From: Roseomonas populi
GTDB taxonomy: Bacteria; Pseudomonadota; Alphaproteobacteria; Acetobacterales; Acetobacteraceae
Length of the DNA: 64,000 nt
NCBI RefSeq assembly: GCF_024594815.1
Contig: NZ_JANJOU010000019.1
Span: 1-64,000, forward strand
Direction: 5' to 3'
Part shown: positions 1 through 8,919 of the stretch, piece after piece
Layout: each line of letters starts with the position of its first letter
How positions within the stretch are numbered: the stretch's first letter is position 1
Position numbers and translations under genes: made by a program
Notes under the pieces: generated by a model
Told to the model about the DNA's origin: nothing
The model's input: only the letters and a program-made list of their open reading frames with translations
The model's database searches: none

Positions 1-455
1 GGAGAGGGGCGCGGCGGGGTCGGGGCCGGCGGTGTCGGGGTGGGCGCCGGCGGCAGGGGCAGCGGCGGCACGGCCGTCGGCGTGGGCGGGGTGGGCGTCG
101 GCGGCGCCGGCATGGAGGGCGCGGCCGGATTCGGCGGCGGCGGGGGCGGTAGCGGCGTCGGCGGCTCGTTCCGCGGCGGCTCGGGCGGGGTGGGCGTGGG
201 CGTTGGGGTCGGCGGCGTCCGCTCCGGCGCCGGCGGGGCAGGCAAGGGCAGCGGCTCCGGCGCCTGGGCCAGCTGCGGCATGTCCGGTGTCACGATCTCG
301 ACGGGCATGGCCGTCTCCACCGGCTCCGGAAGCTCCCGGCCCGGCAGCTCGATCAGCAGCAGCGCGAAGACGAGGGCGTGCGCCACCAGCGACGCCACCA
401 GCCAGGGGCGGAGCCGGTCGTCGCCCCCCTTCATCACGCCTGTGGCCCCCGACAT
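1..455 (-). CDS. tolA: TolA/TonB-like energy-transducing protein, C-terminus missing
   Basis: The gene follows tolR after 6 bases, in the tolA position of a tol operon, and runs off the window edge. About 151 residues are visible. A short cytoplasmic stretch is followed by one hydrophobic segment (about residues 18-36, WLVASLVAHALVFALLLIEL). From about residue 60 the chain is almost wholly proline, threonine and alanine (PTPTPTPTPPEPP-type runs). By family knowledge TolA is anchored beside TolQ and TolR and spans the periplasm to contact TolB and Pal. The spanning part here is proline-rich like TonB, not the alanine/lysine-rich helix of enterobacterial TolA. The domain that would distinguish TolA from TonB is outside the window, so the name rests on operon position. 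The ATG at 455 is the first start after the tolR stop. Confidence 0.8.
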   Translation of the reverse strand, partial: MSGATGVMKGGDDRLRPWLVASLVAHALVFALLLIELPGRELPEPVETAMPVEIVTPDMPQLAQAPEPLPLPAPPAPERTPPTPTPTPTPPEPPRNEPPTPLPPPPPPNPAAPSMPAPPTPTPPTPTAVPPLPLPPAPTPTPPAPTPPRPS

Positions 456-461
456 CGCCGT

Positions 462-989
462 TTACCGCCTTGGTGTGCTCGCCGGGGCCGCCGGGGCGGC
501 GGCGGCCGCGCCGCGCGCGGGGGCGGCGCCACCCGTGCGGGCCGGCGTGCCAGCCGGCTGCTCGGCCAGCAGCGCGACGCGGGAGAAGCCGGCGGAGGAG
601 ACGATGCCCATCACCTCCATGATCTTCCCGTAGGCGATGGTGCGGTCCCCGCGCACGAAGATGCGCCGCTCCGGCTGGCCGGAGGGCTGGGCCTCCATGA
701 TGGCGCGCAACTGCGGCACGAGCCCGTCCGGCTGCACCTCGGTCTCCTGCAGGAAGATCCGCCCCTCCGGGTTGATGGAGATGGTGATCGGCTCCTGCTC
801 CTGGTTCAGGGCGGCGGCCTGGGTCTTGGGCAGGTCCACCGGCACGCCCACCGTCATCAGCGGCGCGGCCACCATGAAGATGATGAGCAGCACGAGCATC
901 ACGTCCACCAGCGGGGTGACGTTGATCTCCGCCATCGGCCGGCGGCGGCGCCCGCCGCGCCCGCCACCCGTCTGGATCGAGGCCGCCAT
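462..989 (-). CDS. tolR: TolR, ExbD-family stator subunit
   Basis: This inner-membrane protein of about 175 residues belongs to the ExbD/TolR family. Residues 19-45 hold the hallmark segment: [18 protein letters not shown] followed by MVAAPLM. Asp29 lies in the proton-conducting position of the single membrane helix. The N-terminus is short and arginine-rich, and the rest is periplasmic. With TolQ it forms the proton-driven stator that energises TolA for outer-membrane constriction at division. The ATG at 989 lies 4 bases after the tolQ stop, and tolA follows after 6 bases, so the three are almost certainly cotranscribed. The last 30 residues are Ala/Pro/Arg-rich and may be lineage-specific. 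Confidence 0.95.
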   Translation of the reverse strand: MAASIQTGGGRGGRRRRPMAEINVTPLVDVMLVLLIIFMVAAPLMTVGVPVDLPKTQAAALNQEQEPITISINPEGRIFLQETEVQPDGLVPQLRAIMEAQPSGQPERRIFVRGDRTIAYGKIMEVMGIVSSAGFSRVALLAEQPAGTPARTGGAAPARGAAAAAPAAPASTPRR

Positions 990-993
990 CGGC

Positions 994-1758
<765 letters not shown>

Positions 1759-1919
1759 GGGCGGTCTCCTCGTTCACGCGCCCGATGCGGGCGCCATCCC
1801 CTGGCGCCCCCCGGCGCCCCCGAACGGCCCTTGCGGGCCACACCATTATCCCCGGCCGGAGCCTGCCCGGCACCGGGAGCGGCATTGCGGCAGCCCCGCC
1901 ACCGCAAAGCCCGAATCCG

Positions 1920-2333
1920 TCAGCCCGCCGCCGAAGGCCGCAGCGCGGAGCGCCAGGGCTCCGGCAGCGGCGCCGGCCGCAGGCTCTCCTGCGAGACGCA
2001 GACCAGCCCGACCTTCAAGCGCGCCAGCACTCCGCCATCCTCTGCCACCACGTCCTGCCCCACATCCACCGAGGCCCCGCCCGCCTTCAGCACCCGGGTC
2101 TCGATGAACACCAGGTCATCCAGCCGCGCGGGCCGCAGATACGCCACTTCGATGCGCCGCACCACAAGCAACGAAGCATAACGTTCCATCAAAAGATGAT
2201 GCGGCAAACCTATGTCACGCAAGGATTCCGTCCGGGCCCGCTCCGCCCAGCGCAAATAGTTGGCGTGATAGGCCACCCCGCCTGCGTCGGTGTCCTCGAA
2301 ATAGACGCGGATGGGATAGCGGTGCACGGCCAT
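1920..2333 (-). CDS. ybgC: YbgC, Tol-Pal-associated acyl-CoA thioesterase
   Basis: This 137-residue hotdog-fold thioesterase is read in the same direction as tolQ. The motif YFEDTDAGGVAYHANYLRWA near residues 10-29 carries the catalytic Asp of the 4-hydroxybenzoyl-CoA/YbgC family. By family knowledge it hydrolyses acyl-CoA or acyl-ACP thioesters at the inner face of the cytoplasmic membrane; its exact link to Tol-Pal function is unsettled. The length matches the family. In many proteobacteria ybgC lies directly between ruvB and tolQ. Here a binding-protein gene sits between ruvB and ybgC. Confidence 0.93.
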   Translation of the reverse strand: MAVHRYPIRVYFEDTDAGGVAYHANYLRWAERARTESLRDIGLPHHLLMERYASLLVVRRIEVAYLRPARLDDLVFIETRVLKAGGASVDVGQDVVAEDGGVLARLKVGLVCVSQESLRPAPLPEPWRSALRPSAAG

Positions 2334-2468
2334 GGCGCCCGCCCCTAGCGCCGAATGAGGCCCGCGCCCAGGCCCGCCGCACCGCGGCAGCCCCGCATGC
2401 CCGTCATTTCTGCCGGGGAACCGAAGATTCCACTGCGGGCCATGGCCGCCTGACCCGCCCCACCAGCA

Positions 2469-3596
2469 TCAGAGGCTGGTCCAGAACGCCCCCTCATAGG
2501 GCACGGCGGAGAAGTCCGCGTTGATTGCCGCCATCGTCGCCACCGGGTCCAGATCGGCGAAGAGTTCGGGCCGGACGGCGCGCGCCATGGCCTCCAACTG
2601 CACGATGTTGGCCGCCAGCGCGTTGAAGTAGTTCCAGATCCCCAGCGCCCGCCGAGACCGCACCGCCGGCAGGCCGGAGTATTCCGCCATCCGCAGCACC
2701 CGCTCCAGGCTGGCCCGCGCCGCATCGGGCGGCGCCCCCGGGCCAACCTGGATGCCGGCCGAGGTGTCGCCCGGCGCGTAGAGCCCCGTCCCGATGAAGA
2801 CCTCGGCGTTGGAGAGCAGCACCTGCTCCACCGCGATGTTGCCGCCGCGCGGGTTGCCGGTCAGCCCCTCGGCCACGTTCCGCGCGCCCAGCATCGCCAT
2901 GAACTCGCCGTCGCCACCGCCCGCGCCGGGCGACCAGCAGCAGGGCCATCGCCCCGGGAAGGCGGAGAGAAGCACTCGCGGCCCCGGCTTCCCCGCCTCG
3001 GCCACCCGCTTCACGATCCGGTCGCGCCGCTCCTCGTAGAAGCGCGCATAGGCCTCGGCCTTCTCCTCCGCCCCCAGCACGGCGCCGAGGAGCCGAATGG
3101 TGGGCAGCGTGTTGCGACCGGGCTGCTGGAAGATGTCCATGTAGACCACCGGCACCCCGGTGCTCTCAAGCAGCTCCACCCCGCGCCGCATCTCCGGCGA
3201 GTTCGCCTGCCAGGTGCTGAGGATCACCAGGTCCGGCTTCAGCGCCAGCGCCCGCTCCGCCGAGAACCCCTGCCCCACGGCGGCCGTCAGCTCCGGCACC
3301 TTGTCCAGGGCCGGGAAACGTTGGCGGTAGGCCGCGTCGCTCACCGGGTTCACCTGTTTCAGCTCGCCTCCCATACCCACGAGGACGGAGACCGGGTCCG
3401 GCAGGAGAAGCGCCATGTTGAGGAGCTGGAACCCCTCCCCGATCAGCACCGCCCGCGGCCTGGCGCGCAGGGTGACGCTGCGGCCCAGCAGATCCGTGAC
3501 CTGCCGCGGCCAGGCGCCCTGGCCGGAGGCGCGGAGCGCGGGAAGGACCAGCGGCGCGGCGAGCAGCGCGCGGCGCCGGAGGGAGTGCGAAGGCAT
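2469..3596 (-). CDS. ABC transporter periplasmic binding protein (iron/cobalamin type)
   Basis: This exported protein of 375 residues begins with an arginine-rich signal (SLRRRALLAAPLVLPALRA). It continues into a Fe3+/siderophore/B12-type binding-protein fold: VTDLLGRSVTLRARPRAVLI, then a segment ending LKPDLVILSTWQ. By family knowledge such proteins deliver chelated metal or cobalamin to an ABC importer. No permease or ATPase gene is next to it, so the substrate cannot be assigned and it must work with a transporter encoded elsewhere. It lies between ruvB and ybgC, which are neighbours in many relatives. The ATG at 3596 starts exactly at the signal peptide. It may be a lone ferric-siderophore receptor; a haem receptor is an alternative. 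Confidence 0.8.
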   Translation of the reverse strand: MPSHSLRRRALLAAPLVLPALRASGQGAWPRQVTDLLGRSVTLRARPRAVLIGEGFQLLNMALLLPDPVSVLVGMGGELKQVNPVSDAAYRQRFPALDKVPELTAAVGQGFSAERALALKPDLVILSTWQANSPEMRRGVELLESTGVPVVYMDIFQQPGRNTLPTIRLLGAVLGAEEKAEAYARFYEERRDRIVKRVAEAGKPGPRVLLSAFPGRWPCCWSPGAGGGDGEFMAMLGARNVAEGLTGNPRGGNIAVEQVLLSNAEVFIGTGLYAPGDTSAGIQVGPGAPPDAARASLERVLRMAEYSGLPAVRSRRALGIWNYFNALAANIVQLEAMARAVRPELFADLDPVATMAAINADFSAVPYEGAFWTSL

Positions 3597-3685
3597 GGCC
3601 CAGCCCTTCGTTGAGAACGGTTCGCGGTTACCTACACTCGCTGGGCGCCGCAATCTCCCTTCCCATCACATCGGCAGGCCGCCGC

Positions 3686-4726
3686 TCAGGCCAGCGGGTC
3701 GTCCAACAGGTCCCCCTGGGAAGCCATGGCGTTGCGCGGCGGCGTCATCCCCAGGTGCTTCCAGCCCGGCAATCCCAGCACGCGCCCGCGCTGGGTCCGC
3801 AGGATCAGCCCTTCCTGGATCAGATAGGGCTCGATCACCTCCTCCAGCGTGTCCCGGCTCTCCGCCAGGGCCGCGGCCAGCGTCTCCACCCCCACCGGCC
3901 CGCCGCCGTGGTGGTCCGCCAGCCGCCGCAGATAGCGCCGGTCCATCGCGTCCAGGCCCAGGCGGTCCACCTCCAGCCGCTCCAGCGCCGAATCCGCCAG
4001 CGCCTGGTCCGCCGGCCGCCCGGCCACCGCCGCGAAGTCGCGCACCCGCCGCAGCAGTCGCCCGGCGATGCGCGGAGTGCCGCGGCTGCGCTTCGCGATC
4101 TCCCGCGCCCCGTCGGCCGTCAGCTCGAAACCGAGCTTCTGCGCGCCACGGGCCACGATCCGCTCCAGCTCCTCCGGCGTGTAGAACTGCAGGCGCAGCG
4201 GGATGCCGAACCGGTCCCGCAGCGGCGTGGCCAGAAGCCCCGCCCGCGTGGTGGCACCCACCAGCGTGAAGGGCGGCAGGTCGATCCGCACCGTCCGCGC
4301 CGCCGGCCCCTCCCCGATGATGAGGTCCAGCTGGAAGTCCTCCATCGCGGGATAGAGGGTTTCCTCGATCGCCGGCTGCAGCCGGTGGATCTCGTCCACG
4401 AAGAGCACGTCGCGCGGCTGCAGGTTCGTCAGGATGGCCGCCAGGTCGCCCGCCCGCTGCAGCACCGGCCCGGAGGTGGCGCGGAATCCCACGCCCAGCT
4501 CCCGCGCCACGATCTGCGCCAGCGTCGTCTTGCCCAGGCCGGGCGGCCCGAACAGCAGCACGTGGTCCAGCGCGTCCCCGCGCGCCCGCGCGGCCTGGAC
4601 GAAGACCGACAGGTTCTCGCGCAGCGCGGGCTGGCCCGTGAAGTCGGCCAGGGTCTGGGGGCGCAGCGTGGCTTCCGCCGCGTCCTCCTCCTGCCGGTGG
4701 CCGGCGGTAATGCGTTCCGTATTCAT
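3686..4726 (-). CDS. ruvB: RuvB, Holliday junction branch-migration ATPase
   Basis: This 346-residue AAA+ motor assembles as a hexamer on DNA flanking a RuvA-bound Holliday junction and drives branch migration. Walker A ([11 protein letters not shown]) is at residues 60-70 and Walker B (DEIHR) at 111-115. The arginine-finger region and the C-terminal winged-helix domain (LPGWKHLGM near the end) are present. The ATG at 4726 is preferred over in-frame upstream codons because the product then matches normal RuvB length and starts with the usual short polar leader. It lies on the same strand as ruvA and ruvC but is separated from ruvA by a small gene on the other strand, so it probably has its own promoter at about 4730-4900. 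Confidence 0.96.
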   Translation of the reverse strand: MNTERITAGHRQEEDAAEATLRPQTLADFTGQPALRENLSVFVQAARARGDALDHVLLFGPPGLGKTTLAQIVARELGVGFRATSGPVLQRAGDLAAILTNLQPRDVLFVDEIHRLQPAIEETLYPAMEDFQLDLIIGEGPAARTVRIDLPPFTLVGATTRAGLLATPLRDRFGIPLRLQFYTPEELERIVARGAQKLGFELTADGAREIAKRSRGTPRIAGRLLRRVRDFAAVAGRPADQALADSALERLEVDRLGLDAMDRRYLRRLADHHGGGPVGVETLAAALAESRDTLEEVIEPYLIQEGLILRTQRGRVLGLPGWKHLGMTPPRNAMASQGDLLDDPLA

Positions 4727-4906
4727 GACGGGGAACATAGCGTGACCGTGCGCCCCTGTCGCGGCCACCCATCGCCGCACGCCCCCGGCACCCTGGCCTC
4801 AATCCTTTGTTCACGCCGGCCGATGCAGGCTGCGGCGCCATCCCGGGCCCGGCCCGGGGAGAGGCGGGAAGGATTCCCACCCTCCACCCACCGCCGAAAA
4901 GCACGC

Positions 4907-5149
4907 ATGACCCCGCAGATCGCCAACCTCGCCTTCTACCTCGTCCTGCTGCCGCTGGTGGCGGCGGTCGGGTCCATCGCCCTCGGCATCATGGCGCGCG
5001 CCGTCGTGGAGCCCTGGGCACGACGGGTCCGCAACCCCGCCCCGATCCGGGCAGCGCGCGCCAGGCGCGGCGCCCGGACGCCGGCACGCGAGGCCGGTCC
5101 CGCGGGGCCGGAGACAGCACCGGCGGCACGGGCGCCGGGGCCCGCCTGA
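4907..5149 (+). CDS. Small single-span membrane protein, unknown function
   Basis: This 80-residue protein has one clear hydrophobic segment (about residues 6-31, NLAFYLVLLPLVAAVGSIAL followed by GIMARAVV). The tail is basic and then rich in Ala, Pro and Gly. I do not recognise a family. It is read on the opposite strand to the ruv genes and fills the space between ruvA and ruvB, divergent from ruvB. The residue pattern looks like a genuine small inner-membrane protein, but only the membrane segment supports coding; the tail could be GC-driven open frame. Confidence 0.45.
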   Translation: MTPQIANLAFYLVLLPLVAAVGSIALGIMARAVVEPWARRVRNPAPIRAARARRGARTPAREAGPAGPETAPAARAPGPA

Positions 5150-5239
5150 CTAGGGCGGCACCGGGGGTCCCGTGCGGCCCCGCTTCCTTCCGGTCAGGCG
5201 CGTTCTTCGGAGACCGAGAACGGCCTCATGCCCGGCCAG

Positions 5240-5851
5240 CTAGCGCGGGGCCATCTCCTTCAGGCTCTCACGGATCAGCGTGTTCAGGTCCGCCCCGTCA
5301 CCCAGCCGGTCCTGCACCCGCGCAACCACGGAGGCCGCCTCAGGGCGCCGCCATCCCAGGTTCAGCAGGGCCGAGACGGCGTCCGCCGCCGCACCTCGCT
5401 CCGGGGCCACCGGCACGGCGGGCACGACGAAGCCGGCGTCGCCCGTCGGCATCCCGCCCACCTTCTCCCGCAGCTCGGAGAGCAGCCGCACCGCCAGCTT
5501 CGGTCCCACCCCCGGCGCCCGCGTCAGGCTTCCCCGGTCCCCCGCCACGATCGCGGCGGCAAGGTCGCGCGGGGAGAGCGCGGAGAGCAGACCCAGCGCC
5601 ACCTTCGGCCCCACGCCCTGGATGCCCGTGAGAAGCCGGAACCAGTCCCGCTCCGCCGCGTCGGCAAAGCCGTAGAGGGTGATCGCGTCCTCCCGCACCA
5701 TCGTCTCGATCCACAGCGTGCCCACCCCGTCCTGCGGCAGGGCCGAGACCGCGCGGGAGGAAGCGGAGACGAGGTATCCCACCCCGTTCACGTCCAGGAT
5801 GCAGCCGCCCTCGTGCACGGAATCCAGGCGGCCGCGCAGCTTGCCGATCAT
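5240..5851 (-). CDS. ruvA: RuvA, Holliday junction-binding subunit
   Basis: This 203-residue protein binds four-way DNA junctions and loads RuvB. It starts MIGKLRGRLD, the normal RuvA beginning (domain I OB fold). The helix-hairpin-helix motifs are at about residues 70-130 (LLTGIQGVGPKVALGLLSAL and LTRAPGVGPKLAVRLLSEL). The C-terminal domain III, which contacts RuvB, ends ...LIRESLKEMAPR. The start codon lies 55 bases after the ruvC stop, so ruvC-ruvA is one unit. Confidence 0.96.
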   Translation of the reverse strand: MIGKLRGRLDSVHEGGCILDVNGVGYLVSASSRAVSALPQDGVGTLWIETMVREDAITLYGFADAAERDWFRLLTGIQGVGPKVALGLLSALSPRDLAAAIVAGDRGSLTRAPGVGPKLAVRLLSELREKVGGMPTGDAGFVVPAVPVAPERGAAADAVSALLNLGWRRPEAASVVARVQDRLGDGADLNTLIRESLKEMAPR

Positions 5852-5906
5852 GCCCCGCCTCCGATGACCAGAGGGCGGAGCCCGAAGGTCTGAACCGGAG
5901 GCGTCC

Positions 5907-6422
5907 TCATGCCGTCTGGTAACCCCGCGCCATCGCCATGCGGGTGGAGCGGTGATTGGCGTGGCAGATGGCGATCGCCAGCGCATCCGCCGCGTCCGCC
6001 CGCTTGATCGTGGCGCCCGGCAGCAGCCGCCGCACCATGTCCTGCACCTGCACCTTGTCCGCGTGCCCGGTGCCGACCACGGCCCGCTTGATCTCCATGG
6101 CCTGGTACTCCGCCACCACCACGCCCAGCAGGGCCGGCGCCAGCAGCACCACGCCCCGCGCCTGGCCCAGCTTCAGCGCCGCGCCCGGGTTCTTGTTGAC
6201 GTAGGTGTGCTCCACCGCCGCCTCGTCCGGGCGCATCTCCTCCACCAGCGCCGTCAGCGCCCGGTGGATGGCGCAGAGCCGGTCCGCCAGCGGCATGTCC
6301 GCCTTCGTGCTCACCACCCCGTCGCCCAGGTGCCGCAGGCGCGACCCCGTGCTCTCCACCAGCCCCCAGCCCGTGTGCTGGAGGCCGGGATCCAGTCCCA
6401 GGATCCTGACAGAGTGATTCAA
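5907..6422 (-). CDS. ruvC: RuvC, Holliday junction resolvase (TTG start)
   Basis: This 171-residue endonuclease cuts Holliday junctions symmetrically. The expected acidic residues are visible: Asp11 ([13 protein letters not shown]), Glu71 ([12 protein letters not shown]), and Asp143 and Asp146 ([15 protein letters not shown]). The frame has no ATG or GTG near the family start. The only suitable codon is TTG at 6422, whose last two bases form part of the yebC stop (TTGA), so the two genes are translationally coupled. The length then equals that of E. coli RuvC within two residues. Confidence 0.95.
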   Translation of the reverse strand: MNHSVRILGLDPGLQHTGWGLVESTGSRLRHLGDGVVSTKADMPLADRLCAIHRALTALVEEMRPDEAAVEHTYVNKNPGAALKLGQARGVVLLAPALLGVVVAEYQAMEIKRAVVGTGHADKVQVQDMVRRLLPGATIKRADAADALAIAICHANHRSTRMAMARGYQTA

Positions 6423-7168
6423 GCGGTGAGCTTCTCCAGGATCTCGTCCGGCACGTCGAAATTGGCGTAGACGTTCTGCACGTCGTCGTGGTCGTCCAGC
6501 GCGTCCACCATTTTCAGCACGCCGCGCGCGGCCTCCTCGTCCAGCGGCACGGTGGCGTTGGGGCGCCACTCCAGCTTCGCGCTCTCGGCCGGCCCCAGCT
6601 TCGCCTCCAGCGCGTCGCGCACCGCGAACAGGTCCTCGATCGCCGTGCGGATCGCGTGCCCGTCCTCGTCCGTCTCCACGTCCTGCGCCCCGGCCTCGAT
6701 CGCGGCCTCCAGCACCGTGTCGGCATCCCCGGCGGAGGGCAGGTAGCGCACCACCCCCTCGCGCTCGAACTGGAAGGCCACGGAGTTCATCTCCCCCAGC
6801 GCCCCGCCGTTCTTGGAGAAGATGGAGCGCAGGTCGGAAGCCGTGCGGTTCCGGTTGTCCGTCAGTGCCTCGACAATCACGGCCACGCCGCCGGGGCCGT
6901 AGCCCTCGTAGCGCACCTCATCGTAGTTCTCCGTGTCCGTGCCCTGGGCCACACGCTTGATGGCGCGCTCCACCGTGTCGCGCGGCATGTTCGCCACCAG
7001 CGCGGCCTTCACGGCCGCCCGCAGGCGGGGGTTGTGGGCCGGATCCGGCAGGCCCTGCTTGGCGGAAACCGTCACCTCGCGGATCAGCTTGCCCCAGGCC
7101 TGGGCCCTCTTGGCGCTCTGCGCCGCCTTGCGGTGGGCGATGTTCTTGGCATGCGAATGGCCGGCCAT
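6419..7168 (-). CDS. yebC: YebC/PmpR family protein
   Basis: This 249-residue protein has the complete YebC/PmpR family pattern. It begins [20 protein letters not shown], followed by the conserved [11 protein letters not shown], a conserved segment ending [10 protein letters not shown], and the [12 protein letters not shown] stretch. Members have been described as DNA-binding regulators and, more recently, as ribosome-associated factors that help translate difficult sequences; which applies here cannot be seen. It heads the yebC-ruvC-ruvA run and overlaps ruvC by 4 bases. The ATG at 7168 gives the exact family start. Confidence 0.94.
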   Translation of the reverse strand: MAGHSHAKNIAHRKAAQSAKRAQAWGKLIREVTVSAKQGLPDPAHNPRLRAAVKAALVANMPRDTVERAIKRVAQGTDTENYDEVRYEGYGPGGVAVIVEALTDNRNRTASDLRSIFSKNGGALGEMNSVAFQFEREGVVRYLPSAGDADTVLEAAIEAGAQDVETDEDGHAIRTAIEDLFAVRDALEAKLGPAESAKLEWRPNATVPLDEEAARGVLKMVDALDDHDDVQNVYANFDVPDEILEKLTA

Positions 7169-7567
7169 GGTCGGCGTCCTGTTCCTTCTCTGGCATCGGC
7201 GCGCCGGCCCGGAGGGAACCCGGGGGGCCGCGCACCGGCCCGCCGGGGCCAGGCCCCCGGAAGGCAGGGGAGGCGGCCCGCGCGGCGGGGCTGGGAAGCC
7301 CCATCCTACATCAGCGCCCCGTCCCGGCGCCACCCGGCCCAGGCCGGCATCCCCAAGTCGGCTTCCCACAAGTCGGCTTCCCCCAGGGGCAGGCCTCACC
7401 CGGGCCGGCCTCCCCCGGGCCGCCCCTCACCGCTCCTGCCGGCGTCTCGCAGGCAGCCGCCCCGAACCGGCCCCGCGAGCCTGCGCGGAGATCGCGCTTG
7501 CCCTGGCCGCCGGGAACCGCTTCACCATGCGCCGCACTCGCATCCCGCCTGCCGCCCCGAGGTCGCC
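7169..7567. other. Intergenic region between yebC and the PPOX-like gene
   Basis: This 399-base divergent gap is extremely GC-rich in its left part. I see no convincing gene, RNA or good promoter hexamers. The one distinct element is a tandem pair of a 14-base word (CAAGTCGGCTTCCC) at 7354-7367 and 7369-7382, separated by one base. It probably holds the promoters of both flanking genes. Confidence 0.4.
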
Positions 7568-8197
7568 ATGGACGCCAACCCCGCCGCCAACCCCTTCGAC
7601 GTGACGTCGCATGAGGCGCTCTCGGCCCTTTACGACGCCCCCCGCCCCTTGGTCCTGGCCAAGGCCACCGACCGGATCGAGGGCAAGAGCGCGGCCTTCA
7701 TCGCGGCCTCCCCCTTCTGCGTCCTTTCCACGGTCGGCAATCGCGGCCCCCACGCCACGCCGCGCGGCGACGCTCCGGGCTTCGTGGCGCTGCTGGACGA
7801 GAAGACCCTCGTCCTACCGGACCGCCGCGGCAACAACCGCATCGACGCCATGCGCGACGTGCTGGACGACCCCCGCGTCGCCCTCCTCTTCCTCGTCCCC
7901 GGCATGGGGGAGACGCTGCGGGTCCACGGCACCGCCCGCATCAGCACCGATCCCACCCTGCGGCAGCGCCTGGCCATGGGCCGCGCCGTGCCGCCCACCG
8001 TGCTGGTGGTCTCCGTGACCGAGGTCTTCATGCAATGCCCCCGCGCCCTGCTCCGGGCGGAGCTCTGGGCCGGTCGCGAGAAGCCCCAGGGCGCCCCCAC
8101 GGGCGGCGAGATGATCTCGGAGCACACCAAGGGCGCCTTCGACGCCAAGGTCTACGACAACGAGACCGCCCCCTTCTGCGCCGAGAACCTCTACTGA
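7568..8197 (+). CDS. Pyridoxamine 5'-phosphate oxidase-family flavoprotein
   Basis: This 209-residue protein has a split-barrel FMN-binding fold of the PPOX family. It resembles the group annotated as MSMEG_1061-type FMN-dependent PPOX proteins. Segments supporting this are AAFIAASPFCVLSTVGNRG, SPRGDAPGF-like (TPRGDAPGF), VLPDRRGNNRIDAMRDVL and VALLFLVPGMGETLRVHG. The substrate is unknown; the family includes oxidoreductases using FMN or F420. The GDAPG and RRGNNR segments are typical FMN-phosphate contacts in this subgroup. The gene is 4 bases upstream of arfB, so the two are likely cotranscribed. Confidence 0.85.
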   Translation: MDANPAANPFDVTSHEALSALYDAPRPLVLAKATDRIEGKSAAFIAASPFCVLSTVGNRGPHATPRGDAPGFVALLDEKTLVLPDRRGNNRIDAMRDVLDDPRVALLFLVPGMGETLRVHGTARISTDPTLRQRLAMGRAVPPTVLVVSVTEVFMQCPRALLRAELWAGREKPQGAPTGGEMISEHTKGAFDAKVYDNETAPFCAENLY

Positions 8198-8201
8198 GCC
8201 T

Positions 8202-8630
8202 GTGCCCGACCTCCGCATCACCCGGAGCCTGACTGTCCCGGACGCCGCGCTGGAGGAGAGCTTCATCGCCGCCTCCGGCCCGGGCGGGCAGAACGTGAAC
8301 AAGGTGGCCACCGCCGTGCAGCTCCGCCTGCACACGGCCCGGGTGCCGGGGCTGAGCGAGCGCGTGATGACGAACCTCCGCGCCCTGGCCGGGCGCCGCA
8401 TGAACGAGGAGGGAGTCCTCCTCCTCGTCTCCCGGGAGCACAGGACGCAGGAGCGCAACCGGGAGGCCGCCCGTGCCCGCCTGGAAGCGCTGCTGCGGGA
8501 GGCCGCCGCTCCTCCCCCACCAGTCCGTCGCCCCACGCGTCCCACGAAGGGAAGCCAGGAACGCCGCCTAACCGAGAAGGGCGTGCGGTCCGGCATCAAG
8601 CGCAACCGCGGCCGTATTCGGGACGAATAG
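8202..8630 (+). CDS. arfB: ArfB (YaeJ), peptidyl-tRNA hydrolase for stalled ribosomes
   Basis: This 142-residue release-factor-like protein has the catalytic GGQ at residues 28-30 (ASGPGGQNVNK) in a class I release-factor catalytic domain. It lacks the codon-recognition domains, which defines ArfB/YaeJ. The C-terminus is a basic, extended tail (GIKRNRGRIRDE), the part that family members insert into the empty mRNA entry channel. It frees peptides from ribosomes stalled on mRNAs lacking a stop codon. The GTG start at 8202 follows the previous stop by 4 bases. Confidence 0.95.
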   Translation: MPDLRITRSLTVPDAALEESFIAASGPGGQNVNKVATAVQLRLHTARVPGLSERVMTNLRALAGRRMNEEGVLLLVSREHRTQERNREAARARLEALLREAAAPPPPVRRPTRPTKGSQERRLTEKGVRSGIKRNRGRIRDE

Positions 8631-8919
8631 TCCAGCCTATCTTCCGGTCTACACCTTAAGGTTGTATTTCTGCGCGAGATCGCCGCGGTAAGGGTCAAAT
8701 TCGTCCACTTTCGGACCTTGTTACATCCGTAAAGAAACTGTGACCTTCGAAACGCAATCATAGGTTGTATGTTCTCTCGCGGCGCAACCGTTCGTTAACT
8801 ATTTCTGGGACGGGACGACGGAGGTGGCGCTCCGCCCGCGGGCAGGAAGCAATCCCGTCCTACGAGCCACGAACCCTCCCGTGCGGCGCGGGTAGGTAAT
8901 TCATCAGGGAGCGATCAGC
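8631..8919 (+). promoter_or_regulatory. A/T-richer leader upstream of the RTX protein gene
   Basis: This 289-base gap is clearly richer in A and T than its surroundings between about 8640 and 8815. It contains two copies of the word AGGTTGTAT (8659-8667 and 8762-8770), 103 bases apart. The RTX gene follows with a GGGAG ribosome site. I read this as a promoter/control region, but no -35/-10 pair can be assigned with confidence. Confidence 0.4.
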
